DNA from: Bubalus kerabau
Taxonomy: Eukaryota > Chordata > Mammalia > Artiodactyla > Bovidae
Assembly (NCBI RefSeq): GCF_029407905.1
Contig: NC_073643.1
Coordinates: forward strand, 42,256,501 to 42,320,500
Length of the DNA stretch: 64,000 bases
Reading direction: 5' to 3'
Shown: positions 1 through 11,135 of the stretch, piece by piece
Layout of the letters: the number at the start of each line of letters is the position of its first letter
How positions within the stretch are numbered: position 1 is the stretch's first letter
The notes under the pieces: model-generated
The model's input: only the letters and a program-made list of their open reading frames with translations
Databases searched by the model: none
Told to the model about the DNA's origin: nothing
Position numbers and translations under genes: made by a program

Positions 1-1740
1 CATTTTTGAAAAGGCTTAAGTAACTTTCTTACTTGCTATTTGAATATCAAGAATTTCATATATACCTTGAAAACAAGTCTACAAGTGTCCTTGGCTGCCT
101 AGTTGATAAAATATCTTGGTTAGGAAAAGTGTTGGCAACGTGTGAATGAAGGATCCTGTTTTAGGTGTCATTTTAGACTAAGCTTGAAAAGAAGTCACAT
201 TCTGATTTTTTTTTTTTTTTCTGGTGGGAGATCAATACTGTCTAGACATGGTCTCATTACAACTTTGCATTGACTAAGGCAGAATCGGTCAACAGTGGGC
301 CTGAGATTGCTGTAATCTTTGCTGCTGGTGGGACATTTGTGTTGCCCGCTATTACAGAGAACTCCACATTTACTGGCATCACCTCTGTATTCCATTCCAC
401 TCAACTGTGGGGTGATCCTTGAGGACAGGCTATGCCAACTCATGACATTTTAAAAATTCTGGATCCTGGAAGTCCTGGGAGCTGCTCTTTAGGATTTCCT
501 AGCAGCTTGGTGGTGGTGATACAGGGCATTTGACAGGCCTTGGAGCCTTTAAATTCCTTATAGACTCTAAAACACAAAAAGAGAGGGAATAATTCAACTC
601 ACATCTCAAGGCCTCAGACCATCTCTGAAAGCCTGATATCTTCCCTGTCACACAGCCTCCCCGTTAATTTCTGCAGATATCTTCATGTATAGAAATATCA
701 CCAGTTATTTTTTGTTTTCTTATAATCAATAGTCTTCTCACTTATAAGAAATTTTCACTGATTTGAATTTGTTTTTAAATGGAGAAAGTTTATGATTCTC
801 CACCTGGATCAGAACTTAAAAATCTTGTCTTCTTCCTGTTAGACATTCAGACTCCTGGCGGTGCTGCTCTGCATGGAATCTTAAATCTTTCATTTGTGGT
901 TATTTGTTGGCATTTTGCTAGAGAGTGAAGCAATGTCTGAGCCACTAGAGGCCAGAGGTGGCCCATCCTGACCAGATTTCCAATAGTGGAATAAATGTCA
1001 GTTATTTATCCAGCCTCTTTACTTTTCAACTGTGGGAAAGATGAGGATAGACATTGAGAAATAATGCTGATTATATAAAGGATTGCTCATGATAAAAGAT
1101 CTCTTTCTGGGAATTTAAGTGTTCCAGTAAATTAGCATTATTGATCATTCTCTTTCCACATAGTCTACAGATGATCTTAGAATCCTAAAACTATTATTCT
1201 CCCCTGTCTGGTGTAATTACCAGAACAAGAAATAATCTAATTAAAAGACGACAAGGATGCCTTCTAATTGTTCTAATAAATTATGTTAATACACAATGCA
1301 TGCACTTACTTTTCAACAGGAATTAATTTAGTAGATTGACAGCTTGTCCTTTACTGCCACAATCTTAACTTTCATTCATCCTAAACAAGACAACTAAAAA
1401 AGGATAACTAACCATTGAAAAATCTGTTAGGTCATTGAGAAAATCCAAGGTTCCATGTGGTACACATGGATGAAGAAATGGGTTTCAGGTTCTCTAGATA
1501 AAATAGTGACCTAAAAGAGAGAAGGGTAAAGTAAAGATCAGTAGAGTCCAAAGTCAAAATCAGAAACAGACTGTTGCAATGAAGGTAATGGACTTTTCAT
1601 CTTTTTCTTGTATTATTAAGTATAGTGTTGCATGATAATGCAATGCCAACTCATATAATTGTGTTTGCTTAGTTTTAGACATTTTGCACAAATCTATTAG
1701 ACATGATATTGTATATTGCGTGTATGAGATGATGCTCTTA
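1..1740. other. Low-copy noncoding DNA
   Basis: I recognise no gene and no ruminant-specific repeat here. The sequence is AT-rich. A run of T at about 208-221 ends a short minus-strand frame (195-443) that might be the tail of an old processed pseudogene (see findings). The rest shows no exon signals I would trust. Confidence 0.5.
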
Positions 1741-1888
1741 GTAAGTAAGTGCTTAGTCACTCAGTGGTATCTGACTCTTTGTGACCCAATGGGCTGTATG
1801 TAGCCCACCAGGCTCCTCTGTCCATGGAATTTTCCTGGCAAGAATACTAGAATGGGTTGCCATTTCCTACTCCAGGGATCTCAGTAAA
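1741..1888 (-). mobile_element. Bov-A SINE fragment
   Basis: The core read from 1752 (tcactcagtggtatctgac) through the ccaccaggctcctctg block to the gggttgccatttcc block is the ruminant Bov-A unit, in reverse orientation to a tRNA-headed Bov-tA. The tRNA-like head is missing. Mismatches to the usual unit make it moderately old. Confidence 0.85.
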
Positions 1889-2292
1889 GTCATATCATAA
1901 AATGAGCAAAAATTAAGGTGGTCACTTCTGATAGGCTACATGTTTTCTACAAAAAAAAAAAAAAAAAAAAGCCAGCCTCTCTGCTTATTTGAACATAATT
2001 CAGATTAGTTTGTTGCATAACTGTATAAGAAAGGCATCAAGACAGTGTCGAAAAGGATCTCAAGAATGATACAATGGAAATAAAAACCTCTGTTGAGCAT
2101 GGAGGAAAGCATATAGGTTAATTAGGTTAATTCCAGATCAATATGGCCACTTTACATAGTTCAAAATAGCAGATTCCTGGGTTGATTTGTGTTTTTCTCC
2201 CTTGACATAACAACCTTTGAAATTTAATTAACAAGCGTACAGGTAGGAAGAAATCTTACATACCCAGATTGGAAAGTATTTCCAGAAAGGAT
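1889..2292. other. Low-copy DNA with an A20 run
   Basis: This holds a perfect run of 20 A at 1951-1970 and otherwise unrecognised AT-rich sequence. The A-run could be the tail of an old retroposed sequence or a simple repeat; I cannot identify a body for it. Confidence 0.45.
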
Positions 2293-2885
2293 GCTGTTGT
2301 TGTTGTTCAGTTATTAAGTTGTGTCTGACTCTTTGTGACCCCTTGGACTGCAGCATGCCAGGCTGCCCTGTTCTTCACTGTCTCCCAGAATTTGCTCAAA
2401 TTCATGTCCATTGAGTCAATGATACCATCCAACCATCCTATCCTGTTACCCCCTTCTCCTCCTGCCCGCAATCTTTCCTAGCATCAGGGTCTTTTCCAGT
2501 GAGTTGGCTCTTCACATCAGGTGGCTGAAGTATTCAGCGTCAGTCCTTCCAAGGAATATTCAGGGTTGATTTTCTTTAGGATTGACTGGTTTGATCTCCT
2601 TGCAGTCCAAGGGACTCTCAAGAGTCTTCTCTAACACCATAGCTCAAAAGCATCAATTCTTTGGTGCTCAGCCTTCTTTATGGTCCAACTCTCACATCTG
2701 TACATGACCACTGGAAAAACCATAGCTTTGACTGGATAGACCTTTGTTGGCAAAGCGATAGCTCTACTTTTTAGTACACTGTCTAGGTTTGTCATTGCTT
2801 TCCTTCCAAGGAGCAAGCGTCTTTTAATTTCATGGAGGCAGTCATTATCCTCAGTGATTTTGGAGCCAGATAAAATAAAAAGTAT
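2293..2885 (-). mobile_element. BovB LINE, 5'-truncated 3' end
   Basis: BovB is an RTE-clade LINE that entered ruminants by horizontal transfer. This copy covers about 590 bp of the 3' end. On the minus strand, 2631-2906 encodes the family's C-terminal signature (SGSKIT, LLLGRKAMTNLDS and CESWTIKKAEH blocks). The 3' end at 2293-2315 has the older form with a gttgttgttgtt tract. The reading frame is broken, so this is a dead relic. Confidence 0.9.
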
Positions 2886-3194
2886 CCAGAAAGGATACTT
2901 TCTCACAAGTTAGGAAGTTTGGCACTAATTTTCTGTATCTGAAGGTTTAAGCCATTCAAATCATCAAGTTCATCAAAAAGCATGGAGCTGGAACACATGC
3001 AGATTCAAGTTTATACTTGCACCATAAAATAAATGGGAATTAAAACAAAATTATCTTTAATGGCAAAGGAATGCAAACACTTTTCTTCCCATTTTGAAAA
3101 GAATTGGCCTAATAAACATCATGATTTTTGGCTCCTTACTCCCTGTATGTTAGTATTCTAGTTCACATCTTTATTTTTTGGGGATTTCTTTATG
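2886..3194. other. Low-copy DNA
   Basis: AT-rich sequence between a BovB fragment and a CHR SINE. I see no gene or repeat family here. Confidence 0.4.
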
Positions 3195-3364
3195 TGAACC
3201 ATTTTTAAAGTCTTTATTGAATTTATTACAATACTGCTTCTGTTTTATGTTTTGCTCTTTTGGCCGCAAGGCATGTGAGACCTTAACTCCCTAACCAGTG
3301 ATTAAGCCAGAACCCCCTGCATTGGAAGGCAAAGTGTTAAACCACTGGACCACCAGGGAAGTCC
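3195..3364 (-). mobile_element. CHR-type artiodactyl SINE
   Basis: The right end (ccactggaccaccaggga) is the reverse of a tRNA-like SINE head. The left part holds the tttggccgcaaggcatgtg type block and an ccctaaccagtgattaa block typical of cetartiodactyl CHR SINEs. It is diverged and therefore older than the Bov SINEs. Confidence 0.8.
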
Positions 3365-3747
3365 AGTGTCTTCATTTTCAGTGGGAAAATTTCATATGTT
3401 CTTTTTCCATTTTAAAAAAGTTGGACCTTTTTTTTCAAGGCCATCGGGCTCTGATGAAGACTGAGAGCTGGAGAGTTCCTAACTGAAGTGTAGAACCCAC
3501 ACCCCCAGGACTAAATTAGATCCAGTACCTGAGTGGATCCCATCTTTTTTAACTCCAAGGCAGGGACAATGTCTGCCTCTGAAAGAAAGCATAGATGTGG
3601 CACTCAATTTTTTTTTCTCACCTTCTTTTTATTTCCTTTCCTTCCTTTTTAACTTTGAAACTTTCTTTTATTGTAGAAAAATATGAATAATATAAAACAT
3701 GCCATTTTAGCCATTTTAAAATATACAATTCAATAATGTTAAACATG
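3365..3747. other. Low-copy DNA
   Basis: No gene or repeat recognised. It contains T-rich stretches at 3428-3437 and 3608-3616 only. Confidence 0.4.
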
Positions 3748-3870
3748 GAGGAGAAAATGGCAACACACTCTTTTATTCTTGCCTGGGAAATCCCATGGAC
3801 AGAGGAGCCTGGCAGGCTACAGTCCATGGGGTTGCAAAGAGTCGGACACAACTGAGCACACGTGCAGAGT
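3748..3870 (+). mobile_element. Bov-A SINE, head-less copy
   Basis: The block from a diverged ggcaacacactc through attcttgcctggg, ggaggagcctggcaggctac and gagtcggacacaactgagc is the 3' part of Bov-tA. It is flanked by near-identical direct repeats, gttaaacatg (3738-3747) and gctaaacatg (3871-3880), which look like the target-site duplication. It is 5'-truncated. Confidence 0.85.
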
Positions 3871-4709
3871 GCTAAACATGAAAATTCTTTTGAATAACTG
3901 GACTGAAAAGAAAATGAGGCATTAGATAAGCACCTAGGTTATCATGTAGAGATGCTTTATTCTGCTTTTGTTTTGTTTCTAACCTGTCTGAAATTATTTA
4001 TCACCAAAAGTATGATACCCACCTATATGAACCAGCAAAGAATTCCGTCTCAATTCTAGAACAGACTCTAGATGCTCATAGCAGATGGGGAGGGAGAATG
4101 TGTCTGGGCAAAGGGTCAGCATAATAAATGAGTTTGGGGAAAGTGCAAAAGTTCTTGTCTCTGAAGGTCCCTTGGGCGTTTCTAGAGCTCAGAATGTGAA
4201 CTTGACACTCTATGGATAAATATGAGATATTTTTTTCTCAGCTGCTGGTATGGAAATTTTTTCACTCAGTAAATGATGCAAAATATATGTTAAGTAATGC
4301 TAAAGTTTTGACAAAAACTGACCAAAATCGGGGAATTCAAAACTCTAGGAAAGCTGAAACACTTGCTTAATATGCTGCCATCTAGCCATGATCTCATCCC
4401 TTGCTGCTTCATACATTGATCACAGAGACACTGAAATCATCCCCCAGTCAGGATGGAGCATGTTTACAGCGAGTTTAGAAGGCAGAGACTTGGTTGAGTC
4501 TTCTATTTTTATTGGCCATTAACACTCCCTATTGCATATAAACTAAATTTGATGATTATTAAAATAACGTTAATAATGCATTGAAAAGTTACCTTTTAAA
4601 AGGGTGGAACAGTAGGAATCTCTGCTTTGAATCTTATGTTCACCAGCTTCATCATTTGGCAGCTCCCCGTGGAGCACAGGATAAAGTCTAAACTCCTTAC
4701 TTAGAATGA
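3871..4709. other. Low-copy DNA
   Basis: I see no coding gene, RNA gene or identifiable repeat in this AT-rich stretch between a SINE and the long BovB element. Confidence 0.4.
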
Positions 4710-5105
4710 AAACCACTATCACCAAAAACTAACCAAACTGATCACATGAACCTCAGCCTTGTGTAACTCAATGAAACTATGAACCATGACGTGTAGGGCC
4801 ACCCAAGACAGATGGGTCATGGTGGACAGTTCTGACAGAATGTGGTCCACTGAAGAAGGGAATGGCAAACAACTTTAGTTATTTTTGCCTTGAGAACCCC
4901 ATGAATAGTATGAAAAGGCAAAAAGATATGACACTGAAAGATGAACTCCCCAGGTCAATAGTTGCCCAATATGCTACTGGGGAAGAGTAGAGAAATAACC
5001 CCAGAAAGAATGAAGAGATGGAGCCAAAGCAAAAATGACACCCAGTTGTGGATGTGACTGGTGATAGAAGTAAAGTCTGATGCTCTAAAGAGCAATATTG
5101 CATAG

Positions 5106-8102
5106 GAACCTGGAATATTAGGTCCATGAATCAAGGCAAATTGGAAGTGGTCAAACGGGAGATGGCAGGAGTGAACATCGACATTTTAGGAATCAGTGAG
5201 CTAAAATGGAATGGAATGGGAAAATTTAATTCAGATGACCATTATATCTACTACTGTGGGCAAGAATCCCTTAGAAGAAATGGAGTCGCCATCATAGTTA
5301 ACTAGAGTCTGAAATGCAGTACATGAGTGCGGTCTCAAAAACGACAGAATGATCTGTTTCTTTCCAAGGCAAACCATTCAATATCACAGTAATCCAAGTC
5401 TATGCTCCAATCACTAATGCCAAAGAAGCTGAATTTGAATGGTTCTATGAAGACCTACAAAACCTTCTAGAACTAACACCAAAAAAAGATGTCCTTTTTG
5501 TCATAGGGGAATGGAATGCAAAAGTAGAAGTCAAGAGATACCTGGAGTAACAGGCAAGTTTGGCCTTGGAGTACAAACCAAAGCAGGTCAAAGGCTTACA
5601 GAGATTTGCCAAAAAAAGTACACTGGTCATAGCAAACACCCTCTTCCAACAACACAAGAGATGACTCTACACATGGATATCACCAGATAGTCAGTACCGA
5701 AATCAGATTGATTATATTCTTTGCAGCAGGAGATGGAGAAACTCTATACAGTCAGCAAAAACAAGACTGGGAGCTGACTGTGGCTCACATCATAAACTCC
5801 TTATTGCCAATTCAGACTTAAATTGAAGAAAGTAGGCAAAACCACTAGACCATTCGGGTATGACTTAAATCAAATCCCTTATGATTATACAGTGGAATTG
5901 ACAAAGAGATTCAAGAGATTAGATTTGATAGACAGACTGCCTGAAGAACTATGGACGGAACTTCATGACATTATACAGGAGGCAGTGATCAAAACCATCC
6001 CCAAGAAAAAGAAATGCAAAAAGGCAAAAGGGTTGTCTGAGGAGGCCTTACAAATAGCTGAGAAAAGAAGAGAAGTGAAATGCAAAGGAGAAAAGGAAAG
6101 ATATACCCATCTGAATGCAGAGTTCCAAAGAATAGCAAGGAGAAATAAGATAGCCTTCCTCAGTGATCAATACAAAAAAATAGAGGAAAACAATAGAATG
6201 GGAAAGACAAGAGATCTCTTCAAGAAAATTAGAGATACCAAGGGAACGTTTCACACAAAGATGGGCACAATAAAGGAAAGAAATGGTATGAACCTAACAG
6301 AAGCAGAAGATATTAAGAAGAGATGACAAGAATACACAGAACTATACAGAAAAGATCTTCATGACCCAGATCACCATGATGGTGTGGTCACTCACCTAGA
6401 GCCAGAGATTCTGGAGTCTGAAGTCAAGTGAGCCTTAGGAAGCATCACTGCAAACAAATCTAGTGGAGGTGATGGAATTCCAGTTGAACTATTTGAAACC
6501 CTAAATGATGATGCTGTGAAAGTGCTGCACTCAATATGCCAGCAAATTTGGAAAACTCAGCAGTGGCCACAGAACTGGAAAAGGTCAGTTTTCATTCCAT
6601 CTCAAAGAAAGGCAATGCTAAAGAATGTTCCAACTACTGTGCAATTACACCTCATCTCATATGCTAGCAAAGTAATGCTCAAAATTCTCCAAGTGAGGCT
6701 TCAAAAGTACGTGAACTGAGAACTTCCAGATGTCCAAGCTGGATTTAGAAAAGGCAGAGGAACCAGAGATCAAATTGCCAACATCCGTTGCATCATAGAA
6801 AAAGCAAGAGACTTCCAAGAAAATATCTGCTTCTGCTTTATTGACTATGCTAAATCCTCTGATTGTGTGGATCACAACAAACTGTGGAAAATTCTTCAAG
6901 AGATGGGAATAACAGACCACCTGACCTGCCTCCTGAGAAATCAGTATTCAGGTCAAGAGGCAACAGTTAGAACCAGACATGGAACAAAGGACTAGTTCCA
7001 AATTGGAAAAAGAGTACATCAGGGCTGTATACTGTCACCCTGCTTATTTAACTTATATGCAGAGTACATCATGCAAAATGCGGGGCTGGATAAAGCACAA
7101 GTTGGAATCAAGGTTGCCAGGAGAAATATCAATAACCCCAGATATGCAGATGACACCACCCTTATGGCAGAAAGCGAAGAAGAACTAAACAGCCTCTTGA
7201 AGAAATTGAAAGAGGAGAGTGAAAAAGCTGGCTTAAAGCTCAACATTCAGAAAACTAAGATCATGGTGTCCAGTCCCATCACTTCATGACAAATAGATGG
7301 GGAAACAGTGGAAACAGTGACAGACTTTATTTTCCTGGGCTCCAAAATCACTGTAGATGGTGACTGCAGCCATGAAATTAAAAGATGCTTTCTCCTTGGA
7401 AAAAGCTATGACCAACCAAGACAGCATATTAAAAAGCAGAGACATTACTTTACTGACAAAGGTGCATCTAGTCAAAGCTATGATTTTACCAGTAGTCACA
7501 TATGGATGTGAGAGTTGGACTATAAAGAAAGCTGAGTGCCGAAGAATTGATGCTTTTGAACTGTGGTGTTGGAGAAGACTCTTGAGAGTACCTTGGACTG
7601 CAAGGAGATCAAACCGGTCAAACCTAAAGGAAGTGAAAGTGAAAGTCACTTAGTCCTGTCTGACTCTTTGCGACCCCATGAACTATACCATCCATGGAAT
7701 TCTCCAGGCCAGAATACTGGAGTAGGTCAGCCTTTCCCTTCTCTAGGGGATCTTCCCAACACAAGGATTGAACCCAGGTCTCCGGCATTGCAGGCGGATT
7801 CTTTACCACAGGGGAAGCCCAACCTAAAGGAAATCACGCCTGAATATTCATTGGAAGGACTGATGCTGAAGCTGAAACTCCAATACTTTGACCACCTGAT
7901 GAGAAGAGCTGACTCATTGGAAAAGACCCTGATCCTGGGAAAGATTGAAGGCTGGAGGAGAAGGGATGACAGAGGATGAGGATGGTTGAATGTCATCACC
8001 GACAAGAGTTTGAGCAATCTCTGGGAGCTGGCGATAGACAGGGAAGACTGGCATGCTGCAGTCTACAGGGTCTCAAAGAGTCGAACACGACTGAGTGAAT
8101 GA
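5106..8102 (+). pseudogene. BovB ORF2 relic (endonuclease plus reverse transcriptase)
   Basis: An intact version would be a cytoplasmic and nuclear enzyme that nicks target DNA and copies BovB RNA by target-primed reverse transcription. Seen here: an APE-type endonuclease start (GTWNIRSMN near 5106, GISELKW near 5190), then a stop at 5303-5305. The later GDWNAK motif reads GEWNAK (about 5500-5520). An open stretch runs from 5823 to 6326. The RT holds FIDYAK followed by SSD instead of AFD (about 6837-6865), and YADD at 7143-7154. Further frames carry the C-terminal CESWTIKKAE block. Stops and frameshifts occur throughout and the SINE interrupts the C terminus. This is a clear pseudogene. Confidence 0.9.
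7633..7820 (-). mobile_element. Bov-tA SINE inside BovB, with target-site duplication
   Basis: This is a Bov-tA with the tRNA-like head at the right end (ggggaagccc). The 12-bp direct repeats aacctaaaggaa at 7621-7632 and 7821-7832 are identical, and removing one copy plus the SINE restores continuous BovB sequence. It therefore inserted after the BovB. Confidence 0.95.
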
Positions 8103-8112
8103 ACTGAACTGA

Positions 8113-8194
8113 GGGTCCTCCGTGGTCCCTCCTTTACCTATCTTCCACTTTATCTTTCTTTGCTTCTCCAGACATGCTGTACTTCATCCTGGCA
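8113..8194. other. Short spacer between two opposed BovB copies
   Basis: About 80 bp of low-copy sequence separates the 3' ends of two BovB copies that face each other. Confidence 0.6.
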
Positions 8195-9034
8195 TTCAGT
8201 TCAGTTCAGTTCAATCACTCTGGAAAAACCATAGCTTTGACTAGATGGACCTTTGTTGTCAATGTAATGTCTCTGCTTTTTAATATGCTGTCTAGGTTGG
8301 TCATAGCTTTTCTTCCAAGGAGCAAGCATCTTTTAATTTCATGGCTGCAGTCACCATCTGCAGTGATTTTGGAGCCCCCCAAAAATAAAGTCTCACTGTT
8401 TCCATTGTTTCCCCATCTATTTTCCATGAAGTGATGGGACCAGATGTCATGATCTTAGTTTTCTGAATGTTGAGTCTTAAGTCAACTTTTTCATTCTCCT
8501 CTTTCACTTTCATCAAAAGGCTTTTTAGTTCTTTGCTTTCTGCCATAAGTGTGGTGTCATTTGTGTATCTGAGGTTATTGATATTTCTCCTGGCAATCTT
8601 GATTCCAGCTTGTGCTTCATCCAGCCCAGCATTTCGCATGATGTACTCTGCATATAAGTAAATAAGCAGGGTGACAGTATACCACCTTGATGTACTCCTT
8701 TCCTGATTTGGAACCAGTCTGTTATTCCATGTCCAGTTCTAACTGTTGCTTCCTGACCTGCATACAGAATTTTCAGGAGGCAAGTAAGGTGGTCTGGTAT
8801 TCCCATCTCTTGAAGAATTTTCCACAGTTTGTTGTGATCCACACAGTCAAAGACTTTGGCATAGTCAATAAAACAGATGTTTTTCTGCAACTCTCTTGCT
8901 TTTTCTATGATGCAACATATGTCGGTAATTTGATCTCTGGTTCCTCTGCCTTTTCAAATCCAGCTTGAATATCTGGAAGTTCACAGTTCACGTACTGTTG
9001 AAGCCTGGCTTGAGTGATTTTGAGCATTACCGTT
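8195..9034 (-). mobile_element. BovB LINE, internally deleted RT region
   Basis: The left end is the BovB 3' terminus (cagttcagttcagttcaatc, 8196-8215). It is joined at about 8220 straight to sequence lying several hundred bases further in (ctggaaaaaccatagc), so an internal piece is missing. On the minus strand 8301-8639 and 8525-8890 encode RT blocks (FIDYAK, VDHNKLWKIL, QGGILSPCLF). The catalytic YADD is YTND at 8556-8567, so the copy is catalytically dead as well as frameshifted. Confidence 0.9.
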
Positions 9035-9272
9035 CTTGAGGGAAAACAAAGTCTTATACGTTCTGTGAAAATTACCTCAAAATGTATAATGGACTTAAAT
9101 ATAAAACATGAAGCTATAAAAGTTTTAGAAGAAAACATAAGAGAAAATCCTTGGGATCCAGTAGTAGACAGAGATCTTAGATTTGACATTAGGGTATAAT
9201 TCATAAAAGGAAAAAAATATGATGTATTAGATATCATCAGAATTACAACATGTGCTCTGTAAAAGACCATGA

Positions 9273-9815
9273 TTGTTGTTGTTGCTGTTCAGTCACTACA
9301 TCATTTCCGACTCTTTGTGGCTCCATGGATGCAGCAGGCCTGGCTCTTCTGTTCCACTGTCTCCCAGAGTTTGCTCACATTCATGTCCATTGAGTCGGTG
9401 ATGCTATCTAACCATCTCATCCTCTGCCTCCCCATTCTCCTTTTGCTTTCAGTCTTTCCCAGCATCAGGATCTTTACCAATGAGTCAGCTCTTCACAATA
9501 GGTGGCCAAAGTATTCAGTCTCAGAATCAGTCCTTCTGGTGAACATTCAGGGATGATTTCCTTTAGGATTTACTGACACCTTCCGACCTGGAGGGGTTCA
9601 TCTTTTGGTGTCGTGTCTTTTTGCTTTTTCACACTGTTCATGGGGTTCTGGAAGCAATACTGGAGCGGGTTGCCATCTCCTTCTCCTGTGGACCACGTTT
9701 TGTCAAAACTCTTCACTATGACCCATCCATCTTGGGTGGCTCTGCATGGAGTGGCTCATAGCTTCATTGAGTTATGTAAGCCCCTTCACCGCAAAGGTTA
9801 TGATCCAGGAAGGGG
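9273..9815 (-). mobile_element. BovB-derived short element (ART2-like), 5' end fused to 3' end
   Basis: About 320 bp of BovB 3' end (9273-9590) is joined to about 220 bp of BovB 5' end (about 9590-9815, matching the region around 4800-4920 in reverse). The middle 2.6 kb is absent. Direct repeats aaaagaccatga (9261-9272) and aaaagaccctga (9816-9827) flank the whole unit, so it inserted as one piece into the L1M. This fits the short non-autonomous BovB derivatives called ART2; the name is my inference. Confidence 0.75.
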
Positions 9816-10023
9816 AAAAGACCCTGATAAGTGGATCAAAAGACATATACAAAGCATATATCTGACAAAGGACTAGTATCTAAATTATATAAAGACCTCT
9901 CAAACTCAACAGTAAAAAAAAAAAAAAAGCAATCCAGTTAGAAATCATGAAGAGATATTTCACTAAAGAGGTTTTATAGAAGGTAAGTAAGAACATCAAA
10001 ATATGTTCAACATTATTAGCCAT

Positions 10024-10369
10024 CAGTTCAGTTCAGTTCAGTCACTCAGTCGTGTCCGACTCTTTGCGACCTCATGAATTGCAGCACACCAGGCCTCCCT
10101 GTCCATCACAAACTCCCGGAGTTCACTCAAACTCACGTCCATCGAGTCAGTGATGCCATCCAGCCATCTCATTCTCTGTTGTCCCCTTCTTCTCCTGCCC
10201 CCAATCCTTCCCAGCATCAGAGTCTTTTCTAATGAGTCAACTCTTCGCATGAGGTGGCCAAAGTACTGGAGTTTCAGCTTTAGCATCATTCCTTCCAAAG
10301 AAATCCCAGGGCTGATCTCCTTCAAAATGGACTGGTTGGATCTCCTTGCAGTCCAAGGGACTCTCAAAG
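10024..10369 (-). mobile_element. BovB 3' end, 5'-truncated
   Basis: About 345 bp, starting with the repeated cagttcagttcag terminus and ending inside the C-terminal coding region (gcagtccaagggactctca). The minus frame 10038-10403 still reads the RVPWTARRSNQSILKEI and KSRTRLSD blocks without a stop. This suggests a fairly young copy. It interrupts the L1M; I see no clear target-site duplication. Confidence 0.9.
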
Positions 10370-11135
10370 GGAAATGTAAATTAAAACCACAGTGATACAT
10401 CACTATATACCTACTTTACTGGCTTTAAAAAAATATTGACCACACCAAATGCTAATGAGGATGCAGACAAACAATATATTGCTGCTGAGAATGCGATATG
10501 GTAACAGGACTCTGGAAAATAGTTTCACAGTTTCTTATCAAAGTATTCACTTATTTATCCTGAGGAAATGAAAATGTATGTTCACATAAAACTTGTGCAT
10601 GACTGTTCATTGTAGATTTACTTGTAATAGCCAAAAACTGGAAACAACACAGATGACTATATTGGGTAAATGGATAAAAAAACAATAGTATATCCACACC
10701 ATGGAGGCACTACTCAGCAATGAGTTACTGATACATGAAACTATCTACTTGGTGCAATCTTCAGGGATTTAGACCATAGGGGAAAAAGCCAATCCCCAAA
10801 GATTACATTTGTATGATTCCATTTATATAGCATTCTTCAAATAAGAAAACTATATAAATGAAGAACAGATTTGTGGTTGTAAAAGGTTAAGGAAGTGTGA
10901 GGTGGGAGGGGAATGGGTGTGGCTATAAAAGGGCAGTATAAGGATGGCTGTGGTGATGAAAATATTCTGAATCTTGACTGTATTCAAGTCAGTATTCTGC
11001 TACTGTACTGTAGATTTGCAAGATGTTACCATTGGGAGAAATTGGGTAAAGGGTACTTCAAATCTCTCTGTAGTTTTTTCTAACAACTTACATGTAAATC
11101 GACAAATACCTCAAAATGAGAAGTTTAATTAAAAA

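Larger units (their letters stand above)
4710..8112 (+). mobile_element. Near-full-length BovB LINE, split by a SINE
   Basis: Without the SINE at 7633-7820 and one copy of its target duplication, the element is about 3.2 kb, close to the usual BovB length. The 5' region (4763-5100, with ttgtgtaactcaatgaaac) leads into an endonuclease domain at about 5106-5830, a linker, a reverse transcriptase at about 6480-7300 and the C-terminal domain. It ends at the typical 3' terminus (gactgagtgaatgaactgaa, 8090-8109). The start is set by resemblance to BovB 5' sequence and could be off by tens of bases. The frame is broken in many places, so the copy cannot act on its own. Confidence 0.9.
9035..11135 (+). 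mobile_element. Ancient L1M LINE 3' half, split by two BovB-derived inserts
   Basis: L1 ORF2 C-terminal and 3'-UTR sequence is present in three pieces: 9035-9260, 9816-10023 and 10370-11135. The pieces fit end to end in the usual L1 order (lysine-rich ORF2 end, tail with tggataaaaaaacaatag, then a 3' UTR with gtaccattgggag-like text and a final aagtttaattaaaaa). The degree of decay points to an old mammalian L1M family. No open frame remains. Confidence 0.85.
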
